DNA from: Bacillota bacterium
GTDB taxonomy: Bacteria > Bacillota > Clostridia > Oscillospirales > Ruminococcaceae
Assembly: GCA_023412215.1 (NCBI GenBank)
Contig: JAEYNX010000016.1
Coordinates: 1 to 64,000, forward strand
DNA length: 64,000 nt
Reading direction: 5' to 3'
Below the pieces are notes generated by a model that searched no databases, had not been told where the DNA came from, and saw only the letters and a list, made by a program, of their open reading frames with translations. The number at the start of each line of letters is the position of its first letter. Position 1 is the stretch's first letter. A program made the translations under genes and the position numbers. Shown here piece after piece: positions 41,501-50,493 of the stretch.

Positions 41501-42076
41501 CTAAAAGGCCCCAATGCGGTTCAGCGGGAATATGCGAAGCAGCACCCTGCCGAAGATATAGCGGGTATCCACCATACCAACCTCTGAAAACCGGCTGTCT
41601 GTGGAATGGTTGCGGTTATCCCCCATTACAAATACACAGCCCTTAGGTACAGTAGCAGGAAAGGATACGTCCCCTTTTACGGAGGTAGGCTCCTTAATAT
41701 AATTTTCGCTAAGCTGCTTGCCATCCACCGTAACGGCTCCACTTGTAAAATCAATATTCACGGTTTGCCCCTCGGTGGCAATAACCCTCTTGACCAACGG
41801 CCTATTTAATTCGTCCGGCTGCGTGATAGCGACGATGTCACCATATCGCGGCGTAAACCAGTCGACGGCGATAAGTTTTTCCGTATCATGCAGGGTATCA
41901 TCCATGGAGTGACCGTTCACCCCGACTACCCTGAAAGCAAACGTGAAGAGAATAACAACAAACAGGAAACACCATAGAACCGTTTCGAACCATTCGTACA
42001 CCGATTTAAACAGTTTATTATCCGTACTGCTCGTAGCCGGTATCCGCTTTTGTTCTTTATAGGCTTGTAACTGCAT
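41501..42076 (-). CDS. lepB: Signal peptidase I (upstream copy)
   Basis: A 191-residue type I signal peptidase: transmembrane helix about 34-50, Ser57 in GHSMDDTL, Lys96 in LVKRVIATEGQ, and GDNRNHSTDSR. ATG 42076 is chosen (GAGG 8 nt upstream); ATG 42082 is possible and the frame is open further. Between it and rplS lies a terminator, so it is expressed by read-through or from a weak promoter. Confidence 0.93.
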   Translation of the reverse strand: MQLQAYKEQKRIPATSSTDNKLFKSVYEWFETVLWCFLFVVILFTFAFRVVGVNGHSMDDTLHDTEKLIAVDWFTPRYGDIVAITQPDELNRPLVKRVIATEGQTVNIDFTSGAVTVDGKQLSENYIKEPTSVKGDVSFPATVPKGCVFVMGDNRNHSTDSRFSEVGMVDTRYIFGRVLLRIFPLNRIGAF

Positions 42077-42130
42077 ACACATAGCCTCGGTTTTGCATGT
42101 TTTAGGCCCGCAAAATTTCGGGGGCAATAG

Positions 42131-42158
42131 CAAAAAAGGGACACTTAAGTCCCTTTTT
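42131..42158 (-). terminator. Terminator between rplS and lepB
   Basis: Minus-strand stem AAAGGGAC / GTCCCTTT with a 6-nt loop, followed by TTT(TG). It begins a few nt after the rplS stop. Confidence 0.8.
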
Positions 42159-42163
42159 AATCG

Positions 42164-42508
42164 TTATTGAATCTGTTGCTTAACCTTAGCGGCCTTACCA
42201 ACCTTACCACGCAGGTAGTAGAGCTTCGCTCTGCGAACCTTGGCACGTCTGATTACTTCAACCTTGTCTACATTCGGGGAGTGAATGGGGAACACTCTCT
42301 CCACGCCAACGCCGTAGGAAACGCGGCGCACGGTAAAGGTCTCGGCGATGCCGCCATGCTTGCGTGCAATGACAGTTCCTTCAAAGGCCTGAATTCTGTG
42401 CCTGTCGCCTTCCTTAATCTTTACGTGAACTCGAACGGTATCACCGATGTTAATCTCGGGCATCTCGCTCTTCAGCTGCTCTGCGGCAAACTGCTTAAGG
42501 GCATCCAT
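42164..42508 (-). CDS. rplS: 50S ribosomal protein L19
   Basis: A 114-residue ribosomal protein at the 30S-50S interface: MPEINIGDTVRVHVKIKEG, IQAFEGTVIARK, FTVRRVSYGVGVERVFPIHSP and RRAKLYYLRGKVGKAAKV. Length and motifs are standard. Aaggagg lies 9 nt before the ATG, and a structured leader with its own promoter precedes it. Confidence 0.97.
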   Translation of the reverse strand: MDALKQFAAEQLKSEMPEINIGDTVRVHVKIKEGDRHRIQAFEGTVIARKHGGIAETFTVRRVSYGVGVERVFPIHSPNVDKVEVIRRAKVRRAKLYYLRGKVGKAAKVKQQIQ

Positions 42509-42547
42509 AGGTAAATCCTCCTTAAAATATCAGACATTCATACCCGC

Positions 42548-42640
42548 TATAAAAACAGCGGCAGAGGACTGTCAGCTTTAATGTCACAGCTGTTTAAGCC
42601 GGGCATCAAACCCCACCGGACACACCTGCCCGGAGGAACA
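42548..42640 (-). promoter_or_regulatory. Structured 5' leader of rplS
   Basis: The minus strand between the promoter and rplS can fold stem CCGGGCA / TGCCCGG (plus 42627-42633 with 42599-42605) and stem AACAGC / GCTGTT (plus 42589-42594 with 42554-42559). Autoregulatory L19 leaders are known in Firmicutes; membership in that family was not tested. Confidence 0.4.
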
Positions 42641-42654
42641 CTAAATGCCTATAT

Positions 42655-42683
42655 ATATTAACATGATTTTGTGGTAATTGCAA
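42655..42683 (-). promoter_or_regulatory. Promoter of rplS
   Basis: On the minus strand TTGCAA (plus 42678-42683) and TAATAT (plus 42655-42660) with 17-nt spacing. Confidence 0.6.
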
Positions 42684-42714
42684 GAGTTCAGTTCAAAATA
42701 TTACTAGGATTTTG

Positions 42715-44385
42715 TCAGTTTCCCGCCAGCTTGAGCATCTCATCGGCGTTGGAAAGCATCAGCTCCGTAATGGCCTCCCCGCCCATGATGCGCGCGAGCT
42801 CTCGCTTGCGCTGTTCACGGGTAAGAGTATGTACCTCGGTGAAGGTTTTGCCATCGCGCACCTTCTTTTCAATAAGTAAGTGACTATTGCCAAGCGCCGC
42901 AATCTGCGCAAGGTGCGTAACACAGATAACCTGCCTGCCGCCCGCGATCTCACGCAGCTTAAGCCCGATCTTCTGGGCAGCCCTTCCGCTGACGCCGGTA
43001 TCTATCTCGTCAAATATCATCGTATCCACATCGTCTTTACCGGCCAGTACGGTTTTGATGGCGAGCATAATACGCGAAAGCTCGCCGCCTGAGGCGATTT
43101 TGGAAAGGGGTTTCGGCGGCTCGCCGGGGTTGGTGGAGATGCGAAACTCAATGTTGTCCACACCGCTAGCGCGCAACTCACCGGGGGTATTTGCAATCAC
43201 CAGTTGTACATTCGGCATATCCAAAAACTCAAGCTCCAGCTTAACGCGTCTTGTAAACTCCGCCGCCGCTTCGTTGCGTTTTTGTGAAAGCAGTTTTGCG
43301 GCACTACGGGCCTGCTCATGAAGTTCCACGCGCTGCGCGGTCAGCTTATTCAGGAGTTCGTCGGAAAGCTCGATCTCCTCCAGCTCCTTCTTTGCAGCGG
43401 CCAGATACTGCAGTATCTTATCCACATCGCTGCCATACTTCTTTTTAAGCTTATAAATGGCATCAAGCCGATATTCTATCTTATCCAGCAAACGCGGGTC
43501 AAATTCAAAATCATCCAGTATACCGCGAACATCGTTTGCGAGCTCCTCAAGCTCGATCGATACTGAGTTGATGCGTTCCGACATCTCAGAAACATCCTCG
43601 AAATAGGGTGCAATCTCGGCTAGTGCCTGAGCGGCATCGGCAACAAGGCTGCAGCCGCCTGCCGTGTCATCCCCAGCGGAAAGACTGCTATAAGCGGCAT
43701 TCAGCCCGTCTAAAATCTTGGAGGCGTTTTTTATGCGCTTGCGTTTGGCAAGCAGGTCGTCCTCTTCCCCCGGCTTTAAGGCAGCCTCTTCTATCTCATT
43801 AATCTGGTACTGCAGCAAATCTACTCTTCGCGCCTTTTCCGCTTCATCGGTAGATATCTTGCCAAGGCGGGCCTCCACCTCTTTAAGCCGGGTATACCAC
43901 TGGGTGTAACGGTTATAGTCCGGCGCAAGATCGCCAAAACTATCCACAAACTTCATATGCTTATCTGTACCAAGCAATGACTGGTTATCGTGCTGGCCGT
44001 GAATATTGATAAGATAAGGCCCAAGCTCGCGGAGCATCGCCACCGTGGCCGGCCTGCCGCTGATACGGCAGTTCGCCCTGCCGTCGGCTGTAAGCTCACG
44101 CGAGATCAGCACCGTACCGCCCTCGTCCGGCTCGTAACCCAGCTCCTGCAGCTTTTGCACCGCCTCGGCAGATACATCTGAAAACAGCGCCGTCACATTG
44201 GCTTTGGCCGCACCCGTGCGGATTAAATCCTTCGAAGTGCGTTCCCCCAGCACCGCGTTAATCGAGTCGATTAAAATAGACTTGCCGGCGCCGGTTTCAC
44301 CCGTAAAGATATTAAAGCCCTTCCCCAGTACAATGGAGGCTTGTTCGATGATTGCGATATTATCGATATATAATTCTGAAAGCAC
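42715..44385 (-). CDS. recN: DNA repair protein RecN
   Basis: A 556-residue SMC-like ATPase acting early at double-strand breaks: N-terminal IDNIAIIEQASI, Walker A FTGETGAGKSILID (about 28-41), central coiled coil (about 155-360), ABC signature ASGGELSRIMLAIK and Walker B DTMIFDEIDTGVSG. GTG 44385 is chosen (AGGTGA 8 nt upstream); a start 12 nt earlier is possible. Follows argR, as in most Firmicutes. Confidence 0.95.
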   Translation of the reverse strand: MLSELYIDNIAIIEQASIVLGKGFNIFTGETGAGKSILIDSINAVLGERTSKDLIRTGAAKANVTALFSDVSAEAVQKLQELGYEPDEGGTVLISRELTADGRANCRISGRPATVAMLRELGPYLINIHGQHDNQSLLGTDKHMKFVDSFGDLAPDYNRYTQWYTRLKEVEARLGKISTDEAEKARRVDLLQYQINEIEEAALKPGEEDDLLAKRKRIKNASKILDGLNAAYSSLSAGDDTAGGCSLVADAAQALAEIAPYFEDVSEMSERINSVSIELEELANDVRGILDDFEFDPRLLDKIEYRLDAIYKLKKKYGSDVDKILQYLAAAKKELEEIELSDELLNKLTAQRVELHEQARSAAKLLSQKRNEAAAEFTRRVKLELEFLDMPNVQLVIANTPGELRASGVDNIEFRISTNPGEPPKPLSKIASGGELSRIMLAIKTVLAGKDDVDTMIFDEIDTGVSGRAAQKIGLKLREIAGGRQVICVTHLAQIAALGNSHLLIEKKVRDGKTFTEVHTLTREQRKRELARIMGGEAITELMLSNADEMLKLAGN

Positions 44386-44436
44386 CTTCAAAATCACCTG
44401 CCATAGCCATATCGGTTGTGCAATGTCACGGATAAT

Positions 44437-44895
44437 CTATGCCTGCTCCATCAGCTTTACAAGGTCGCGCATCAAAAGCACCGAGGTCTCCTCGGAACGG
44501 GTCAGAATGTAGATGGTGTCGTCGCCCGCAAGGGTGCCGACTACCCCTTTCCAGTTCAGTGAATCAAAGGCCGCGCAGGCCGCGTTAGCCATGCCGGTAT
44601 AACACTTTACACAGACAATGTTACCGGAATAATCAATGTTAATCACCGACTTGACAAAAAGGGTGTGAAAGTTGTAGCTGGTCTCTCCATCCTTTTCCCG
44701 AAGGTTGGAGGCGTATTTATAATTGCCGTCCTCCCCAAGGGTTTTGATGAGCTTTAGCTCCTTAATATCACGCGACACCGTTGCCTGCGTGACGTTGTAG
44801 CCGCTCTCGCGCAGGCGGCCGAGCAAGTCCTCCTGCGTATTGATGATATTTTCTGAAATGAGCTCCAGAATCTTTGCGTGTCGCTTTGTTTTCAT
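44437..44895 (-). CDS. argR: Arginine repressor ArgR
   Basis: A 152-residue regulator. N-terminal winged helix (KRHAKILELISENIINTQEDLL, recognition helix VTQATVSRDIKEL), C-terminal arginine-binding hexamerisation domain with IVCVKCYTGMANAACAAFD and VGTLAGDDTIYILTRSEE (the GTxAGDDT signature). ATG 44895 gives the usual length; the core motif of the recurrent element ends 8 nt upstream. ATG 44904 is an alternative. Confidence 0.95.
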   Translation of the reverse strand: MKTKRHAKILELISENIINTQEDLLGRLRESGYNVTQATVSRDIKELKLIKTLGEDGNYKYASNLREKDGETSYNFHTLFVKSVINIDYSGNIVCVKCYTGMANAACAAFDSLNWKGVVGTLAGDDTIYILTRSEETSVLLMRDLVKLMEQA

Positions 44896-44903
44896 CTCAA
44901 TCA

Positions 44904-44980
44904 TCCGTTCCGCCGCTGTGCGAAGCAAGAAGTGGTGATGGTTTACGGCCTTGCCATGCACAGCAGGAACAATGGCAAGG
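44904..44980 (-). promoter_or_regulatory. Recurrent hairpin-plus-motif element before argR
   Basis: Minus strand: hairpin CCTTGCCAT / ATGGCAAGG (plus 44972-44980 and 44949-44957) with GCTGTGC in the loop, 32 nt, GCACA then core GCGGCGGAACGGA (plus 44904-44916). The loop GCTGTGC and flank GCACAGC are perfectly complementary. Directly adjoins repeat R4. Confidence 0.6.
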
Positions 44981-44983
44981 ATA

Positions 44984-45091
44984 AATACTAATTCCAATAA
45001 GAAATAGTACGTAAAAATTCTTCACAAAAGGCATAAATGGGGCGTTTTGCTCGAATTTTTCTATATTTCATTTCTAATCGAAATCAGTATA
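44984..45091. repeat. MITE-like inverted-repeat element R4
   Basis: A 108-nt element bounded by AATACTAATTC and GAAATCAGTATA, the same ends as R1-R3, with an AT-rich interior unlike R1/R2. Fills the space between nadK and argR. Confidence 0.6.
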
Positions 45092-45095
45092 AGAA

Positions 45096-45959
45096 CTAAC
45101 CGCGAAGCAGAACCTTCTGGTTTAACACTTCGAAAAAATCTTTTAATTCTAGGTTTAAAAGCTTTACATAAAGCGACGCCTTTTTAACCGTTACAATATC
45201 GCTGGGGTTTACCTTAACCGCCTCTTCGCCGTCAACGGTCAGGTAGATTTCACTGCCGTTCCTCTCTTGCCCGCCGCTCACGGTAATCACATCCGCCGGG
45301 GAGAAAATGATGGTTCTCGACACCAGCGAATGCGGGCAGATGGGGGTCATGGTGATGCATTCCAAGCTCGGGGAGATCACCGGCCCGCCTGCAGCCATAT
45401 TGTAGGCGGTAGAACCGGTCGGGGTCGAAAGGATGATACCGTCGGCCCGGTAGCTGCTTACGCCTTTGCCGTTGCAGGACACATTTAAATCAATGATCTG
45501 CGCCTTGGCCCCTTTTGAGATGACGGCGTCGTTTAAAGCATAGTAAATCTGCCTGCCATCCTCGGAATGCTTGGTGATCTCGAGCATCATGCGGCTTTCG
45601 GTGGCATAGGAATTGTCTATTATCCTGCTGAAAACGGAAAGTCGGCTCGGCTCGATAAACGACATAAAGCCCAGCCTGCCGACATTTACCCCCACCACCG
45701 GCTTGGAATAAAAAGCCGCACGCTTCGCGGCATGTATAAGCGTGCCATCACCGCCGATGGTTACGACAAAATCGCAGGTATTCATTAAGTTATCAAAGGT
45801 ACCGAATTTGCTGCAGAAGCCTGTAAAGGCAACTTGCTTGTCATTTTCCATGCAAGGGATTATGCCCAATCGGCACAGCTCTTTACACACCTGCCGCGTG
45901 CATTCGGTACTGTTCTGTTTATCAAGGTTAGGGATTATAAACGCTTTGAGTGTATCCAT
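45096..45959 (-). CDS. nadK: NAD kinase
   Basis: A 287-residue kinase making NADP. Visible: GGDGTLIHAAK (about 69-79), NVGRLGFMSF, ALNDAVISKG, the NE/D-type YRADGIILSTPTGSTAYNMAAGGPVI and late TVDGEEAVKV. ATG 45959 is chosen; a GTG 21 nt upstream is possible and neither has a strong SD. Between tlyA and argR as usual in Clostridia. Confidence 0.94.
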   Translation of the reverse strand: MDTLKAFIIPNLDKQNSTECTRQVCKELCRLGIIPCMENDKQVAFTGFCSKFGTFDNLMNTCDFVVTIGGDGTLIHAAKRAAFYSKPVVGVNVGRLGFMSFIEPSRLSVFSRIIDNSYATESRMMLEITKHSEDGRQIYYALNDAVISKGAKAQIIDLNVSCNGKGVSSYRADGIILSTPTGSTAYNMAAGGPVISPSLECITMTPICPHSLVSRTIIFSPADVITVSGGQERNGSEIYLTVDGEEAVKVNPSDIVTVKKASLYVKLLNLELKDFFEVLNQKVLLRG

Positions 45960-46004
45960 ATCGGGCTGATACCCTTTCACTGCGGCACAGCCGTATGGCT
46001 TTGC

Positions 46005-46811
46005 CTATAGATTCTCGTGGGATTGCCTTACCAGTGCCGCAAGGTCTATCCCGGACGCAACATCACTCAGACCGGTTTTCCGAAGATGGTACAGGTACTC
46101 GATATTACCCTCCGGCCCCTTAACGGGCGAATAGTCTGCCCCCAGCAGGGAAAACCCGGTTTCCGCGGCAACCGCCGCCACCCTTTGCAGTACCTCAAGG
46201 TGGATCTCCGGCTCACGCACCACGCCTTTTTTGCCGACCTTGCCTTTTCCCGCTTCAAACTGCGGCTTTACAAGGCAGACAAGATCTCCTTGTTTACGTA
46301 GCAGCGAAAAGGCCACCGGCAGTACAAGCGACAGCGAGATGAACGAAACATCGATGCTTGCAAAGTCGATCTCGTCCGGCACCTGCTCATGCGTTACAAA
46401 GCGGATATTGGTTCGCTCCAGATTCACCACGCGTTCATCGGTGCGCAGCTTCCACGCAAGCTGGCCGTAGCCTACATCCACAGCATACACCTTTTGGGCA
46501 CCGTTTTGCAACATACAGTCGGTAAAACCGCCCGTTGAGGCGCCAATATCCATGCAAATATTGCCGTCCAGCGAAAGCTGAAAGCTTGCTACTGCTTTCT
46601 CCAGCTTAAGGCCGCCGCGGCTGACATATTTTAAATCGGAGCCTTTTACGTGAATATCGGCCCCCGCTTTTACCATATCGCCCGGCTTGTCGGCCTTCTG
46701 CCCATCCACAAACACCACGCCGGACATAACCAACGTCTTGGCGCGCTCCCGGCTCTGGGCAAGCCCCAGTTCCACCAGCGCCGCATCCAAACGCACTTTT
46801 CTTTCGCTCAC
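46005..46811 (-). CDS. tlyA: TlyA family rRNA (cytidine-2'-O)-methyltransferase
   Basis: A 268-residue protein with N-terminal S4 RNA-binding domain (about 5-60; RLDAALVELGLAQSRERAKTL) and FtsJ-like methyltransferase domain (CMDIGASTGGFTDCML, VYAVDVGYGQLAWKL, FASIDVSFISL, LVKPQFEAGK). TlyA methylates 16S/23S rRNA; some were called hemolysin A. The GTG start overlaps the dxs stop by 4 nt. Confidence 0.94.
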   Translation of the reverse strand: MSERKVRLDAALVELGLAQSRERAKTLVMSGVVFVDGQKADKPGDMVKAGADIHVKGSDLKYVSRGGLKLEKAVASFQLSLDGNICMDIGASTGGFTDCMLQNGAQKVYAVDVGYGQLAWKLRTDERVVNLERTNIRFVTHEQVPDEIDFASIDVSFISLSLVLPVAFSLLRKQGDLVCLVKPQFEAGKGKVGKKGVVREPEIHLEVLQRVAAVAAETGFSLLGADYSPVKGPEGNIEYLYHLRKTGLSDVASGIDLAALVRQSHENL

Positions 46812-48667
46812 CGCAGGCTCTCCCGTCTTACGTATTCGACTATACTGTCGCTGTCCAGTCCCACGCTTTTAATGGCTGAGGGGATGGACGCTTGCGGTAC
46901 AAAGCGGTTATCCACCGCCTGAACGGCATAGCTGCCCTGATAGCCTTGCTGTGTGAGCAGCGTATGAAAATGCTCGGCAACCGAGCCGTTTTGTATGCCC
47001 TCTTCTACAAACAGCACATGCTTATACCCTTTCGCTACCGCAATACTCTCTATGGGGATAGGGGTAATCTTCGTCAGCTTGAGAATATCAAAGGCAAGCC
47101 CGCTTTTGTCTCTCGCTAGCAGCACCTCGCCAAACTCCCTGCCATAAGTAATCACCAAACTATCACTTGCACGCGCATCACGCAGAAGACTGTATTCGAG
47201 CTGAGGCTCTACACGATCGGCAGCTTCACTCTCTGCCCCGCGCGGGTAACGAACCGCTACCACACCCTGCGTATTGTAGATGGCCTCGTGCAGAGTAAGC
47301 GACAGCTCCGCATAAGAGAAGGGAGAAAAGATGGTTACCCCGGGAATCGACGACAGATAGGAAACGTCAAAAAGCCCCTGGTGGGTTTCGCCGTCGTCAC
47401 CCACAATCCCCGCGCGGTCAACCGCAAGCACAATATGCGTTTGCTCAATGGCCGCATCGTGCAGTACCTCATCGTAAGCGCGCTGCAGGAAGGTGGAATA
47501 AACCGCAAAAACAGGCAGTTTTCCGCCTGCCGCAAGGCCCGCGGCAAAGGTGACGCCATGTTCTTCGGCAATACCGACATCAAAGAAACGTTCTTTATAT
47601 TTTTTATAAAAGAAATTAAGCCCGGTTGCGTACTTCATCGCCGCGGTAATCGCACAGATGCGTTCGTCCTCATCCGCAAGCTCAAGCAGGTACTGCCCGA
47701 ACCGGGTGGAGAAGGTATCGCCGTTTGTGGGCGCAACACATTTGCCCGTCAAATCCATATTGGGGATGCCATGATAAGCACCGGGATTCTCCTCCGCGTT
47801 TGCAAAGCCTTTTCCCTTTACAGTATCCACATGAATGATTGTCGGCCCTTTAATGGCCTTCGCCCTTGCGAGGACATTCTTAAGGCTGGCCAGATCGTGC
47901 CCGTCTACCGGGCCCAAATAGGTAAAGCCAAAGGCCTCGAAGTAGTTGCTGTGGTATAAATATTCTTTAAAGGTGGTTTTGAATTTTACCAGCATACGCT
48001 CGACCGGTTCGCCTACCAAGGGGAGGCGGTCTAAGATTCGGTGCGCCCTGTCTTTGGCGTTAAAATAGATGGGGCGCGAACGGATCTTCGCCAGATGCTT
48101 TGCAACTGCCCCCACGTTCTTGGAGATCGACATCTCATTATCGTTTAAGATCACAATGAGGTTTTCGGCAGCCTTGCCGACGTTATTCATCCCTTCAAAC
48201 GTCAGGCCGTTGGTAGTAGCACCGTCGCCCACCACGGCAATTACCTTGCCTGCCTCGCCGCTTAAGCGTTTCGCGGCGGCGATACCACTGGCAGCCGAAA
48301 CGGCATTGCCCGCGTGGCCTGAAATAAACGCGTCGTGAATGCTCTCTTTGGTTTTGGGAAAGCCCGAGATACCGTCCTCCTGCCTCAGGGTAGAAAAACG
48401 CTCGAGCCTGCCGGTCAATATCTTATGCGTGTAGGACTGGTGACCGACATCGAACACCATGCGGTCGGTAGGGGAATCGAAAACAACATGCATTGCGACG
48501 GTAAGCTCCACTACACCTAAATTAGAGGCAAGGTGCCCGCCCGTATGGGAGATGGTATCCATCAACAGCTCGCGTATCTCGCCGCAAAGCTTCGTTAACT
48601 CCTCATTGCTCAGCCGCTTCAGCTCGTCGGGAAGCTTCAGGCTTCGCAGCATACTATCATTATCCAT
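46808..48667 (-). CDS. dxs: 1-Deoxy-D-xylulose-5-phosphate synthase
   Basis: A 619-residue thiamine-diphosphate enzyme, first step of the MEP isoprenoid pathway. Visible: SHTGGHLASNLGVVELT, DVGHQSYTHKILTGR, GISGFPKTKES, ThDP motif VVGDGATTNGLTFEGMNN, HVDTVKGKGF, DVGIAEEHGVTFAAGLA and DRAGIVGDDGETHQG. Works with ispA two genes upstream. Confidence 0.97.
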   Translation of the reverse strand: MDNDSMLRSLKLPDELKRLSNEELTKLCGEIRELLMDTISHTGGHLASNLGVVELTVAMHVVFDSPTDRMVFDVGHQSYTHKILTGRLERFSTLRQEDGISGFPKTKESIHDAFISGHAGNAVSAASGIAAAKRLSGEAGKVIAVVGDGATTNGLTFEGMNNVGKAAENLIVILNDNEMSISKNVGAVAKHLAKIRSRPIYFNAKDRAHRILDRLPLVGEPVERMLVKFKTTFKEYLYHSNYFEAFGFTYLGPVDGHDLASLKNVLARAKAIKGPTIIHVDTVKGKGFANAEENPGAYHGIPNMDLTGKCVAPTNGDTFSTRFGQYLLELADEDERICAITAAMKYATGLNFFYKKYKERFFDVGIAEEHGVTFAAGLAAGGKLPVFAVYSTFLQRAYDEVLHDAAIEQTHIVLAVDRAGIVGDDGETHQGLFDVSYLSSIPGVTIFSPFSYAELSLTLHEAIYNTQGVVAVRYPRGAESEAADRVEPQLEYSLLRDARASDSLVITYGREFGEVLLARDKSGLAFDILKLTKITPIPIESIAVAKGYKHVLFVEEGIQNGSVAEHFHTLLTQQGYQGSYAVQAVDNRFVPQASIPSAIKSVGLDSDSIVEYVRRESLR

Positions 48668-48703
48668 TCTACGGGTATTACTCCTTCAGCATGAATATAC
48701 GGT

Positions 48704-49231
48704 TTACCGCATAGGAATGACGAGCGCCATGATAATGCCCAGCAGCGCACCGCCCAATACCTCAAGCGGCGTGTGCCCAAGGTATTCCTTCAGCTTTTTA
48801 AACTGCATATCATCAAGCTTAATAACCTTATTCTTATCGTGTTTATAATGCTTTTTGCCTAAAGCATCTGTTTGTTCTTCGCCTTTTTCTTCGGGTCGCC
48901 GGATGCTTACCACGATCTTGTTGATAATCTTTGCCTGTTCACCCGCCGCGCGACGAACGCCCATGGCATCGTACATAACAACGGCGGCAAACATGATTGC
49001 CAAGGCAAACAAGGGGGAACCGAAGCCTTCCTTTCTTGCCACTGCAAGCGTCATGGAACACACAAGCGCCGAATGAGCACTGGGCATACCGCCCGCGCCC
49101 ACCAGACGCTCGGCCTCAAAGCGCTTGGTTATAAAAAGCGTAAGCAATGTTTTAATAATCTGTGCAGTAATCCAGGAGGATATCGCGCAGGTTAGAATGT
49201 AATTGTTTATCAGTGCGTATATGTCATTCAT
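48704..49231 (-). CDS. Divergent PAP2 family membrane protein (DUF212-like)
   Basis: A 175-residue membrane protein with about four hydrophobic segments and the PAP2-like motif GAGGMPSAHSALVCSM plus YDAMGVRRAAGEQA and the C-terminal LGHTPLEVLGGALLG, matching the divergent PAP2/DUF212 (YuiD) family. A phosphatase role, perhaps on isoprenoid phosphates, is suggested by its place between ispA and dxs. ATG 49231; the recurrent core motif ends 6 nt upstream. Confidence 0.88.
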   Translation of the reverse strand: MNDIYALINNYILTCAISSWITAQIIKTLLTLFITKRFEAERLVGAGGMPSAHSALVCSMTLAVARKEGFGSPLFALAIMFAAVVMYDAMGVRRAAGEQAKIINKIVVSIRRPEEKGEEQTDALGKKHYKHDKNKVIKLDDMQFKKLKEYLGHTPLEVLGGALLGIIMALVIPMR

Positions 49232-49313
49232 AATGACCCCATTCCGCCGCTCGGCATTGCGGCAAAAGAATAGACGAAACAAATCAAAAATAGAACAGCA
49301 AAAGTTAGACGTT

Positions 49314-50207
49314 TTAATGGGTTCGGTTCGTCAGCGCATCGGTAAACTCTAGGATGAACGTATCAACACACGGGAAGGCCTTGAGCAAGCCTTTTGCTTC
49401 TTCACTCATGCCCTGCGCCATCCGGCGGGCCTGTTCAATACCGTACAGGGTGGCAAAGGTTGTTTTATGGTTGCTCTGGTCGCTGCCGGTTGGTTTGCCC
49501 AGTTCCTTGGCAGACCCAACAATATCAAGTATATCATCAACTATCTGAAACGACAAGCCGATTTTTTCACCGTAGCTGTCCGCAATTTGAATGAGGCTGT
49601 CGTCTGAACCCGCAACAACGCAGCCCATCTGTACGGCAGCACAAATAAGCGCCCCGGTTTTAAGGGTATGGATGGTATCAAGCATTTCAGCCGAAAGCGG
49701 ACTGCCCTCGTTTTGCAGGTCGATGGTCTGCCCGCCAACCATCCCGTTGTATCCGGCGGCCTTTGCAAGGATACCCGCGGATTTGACCGTCCGTTCATAA
49801 GGCACCTTTTCGGGGCTACAGCCGGTTAGAATCGTTTCAAACGCAAGGGTTAACAGCCCGTCCCCCGCAAGCAGGGCGTTGGCCTCGCCGAAGGCAATAT
49901 GGCAGGAAGGCCGTCCCCTGCGCAGGTCGTCGTCGTCCATACAGGGCAGGTCGTCGTGTATCAGGGAGTAGCAGTGCAGCATCTCGATGGCGCACGCGAA
50001 AGGCAGGGCCGCCGAAATGTCGCCGCCGCACAGCCTGCAAAATTCCAACACCAGTACGCCGCGAATGCGCTTTCCGCCCGACATCAGGCTGTAGCGCATA
50101 GCGTCCACCACCGCCTGCTGAGGAACACCCTGCTCGGGCAGGTAGCCGTCCAGTGCGGTATTGATCATTTCTACATAGTCATCTAATCGTTTAGAATAAT
50201 CGTTCAT
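49314..50207 (-). CDS. ispA: Polyprenyl synthetase (farnesyl diphosphate synthase type)
   Basis: A 297-residue prenyl transferase: GGKRIRGVLVLE, first Asp-rich motif HDDLPCMDDDDLRRG, and second motif FQIVDDILDIVG with TGSDQSNHKTTFATLYG. The spacing of the first motif fits a short-chain (C15) synthase. ATG 50207; downstream of xseB. Confidence 0.95.
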   Translation of the reverse strand: MNDYSKRLDDYVEMINTALDGYLPEQGVPQQAVVDAMRYSLMSGGKRIRGVLVLEFCRLCGGDISAALPFACAIEMLHCYSLIHDDLPCMDDDDLRRGRPSCHIAFGEANALLAGDGLLTLAFETILTGCSPEKVPYERTVKSAGILAKAAGYNGMVGGQTIDLQNEGSPLSAEMLDTIHTLKTGALICAAVQMGCVVAGSDDSLIQIADSYGEKIGLSFQIVDDILDIVGSAKELGKPTGSDQSNHKTTFATLYGIEQARRMAQGMSEEAKGLLKAFPCVDTFILEFTDALTNRTH

Positions 50208-50262
50208 GAATATATCTGCCTTTCAGTACAATAGCCGCTATTAAAAATGCAGGAAAATACTA

Positions 50263-50466
50263 TTAATCATCCGCTTGTGACAGCTCGGTGATTTTAAGCT
50301 CGGCGGCTTTTAGCTTGTTTTGGCAGTCGGCTAACAGTATTGTACCCTGTTCGTAGAGCTTTAATGAGGTTTCTAGGTCGGTTTCGCCGTTTTCAAGGCT
50401 CGTGATGATCCCCTCAAGCGCCGCGAAGGCCTCCTCGATGTTCAACTCTTTTTCCTTCTTACTCAT
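50263..50466 (-). CDS. xseB: Exodeoxyribonuclease VII small subunit
   Basis: A 67-residue subunit: NIEEAFAALEGIITSLENGETDLETSLKLYEQG followed by a helical tail with K/E heptads. ATG 50466 has GGGG 8 nt upstream. It lies 27 nt after xseA; the two form exonuclease VII. Confidence 0.95.
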   Translation of the reverse strand: MSKKEKELNIEEAFAALEGIITSLENGETDLETSLKLYEQGTILLADCQNKLKAAELKITELSQADD

Positions 50467-50493
50467 ATACAAAACCCCTTTGCCGGTAAAAAT

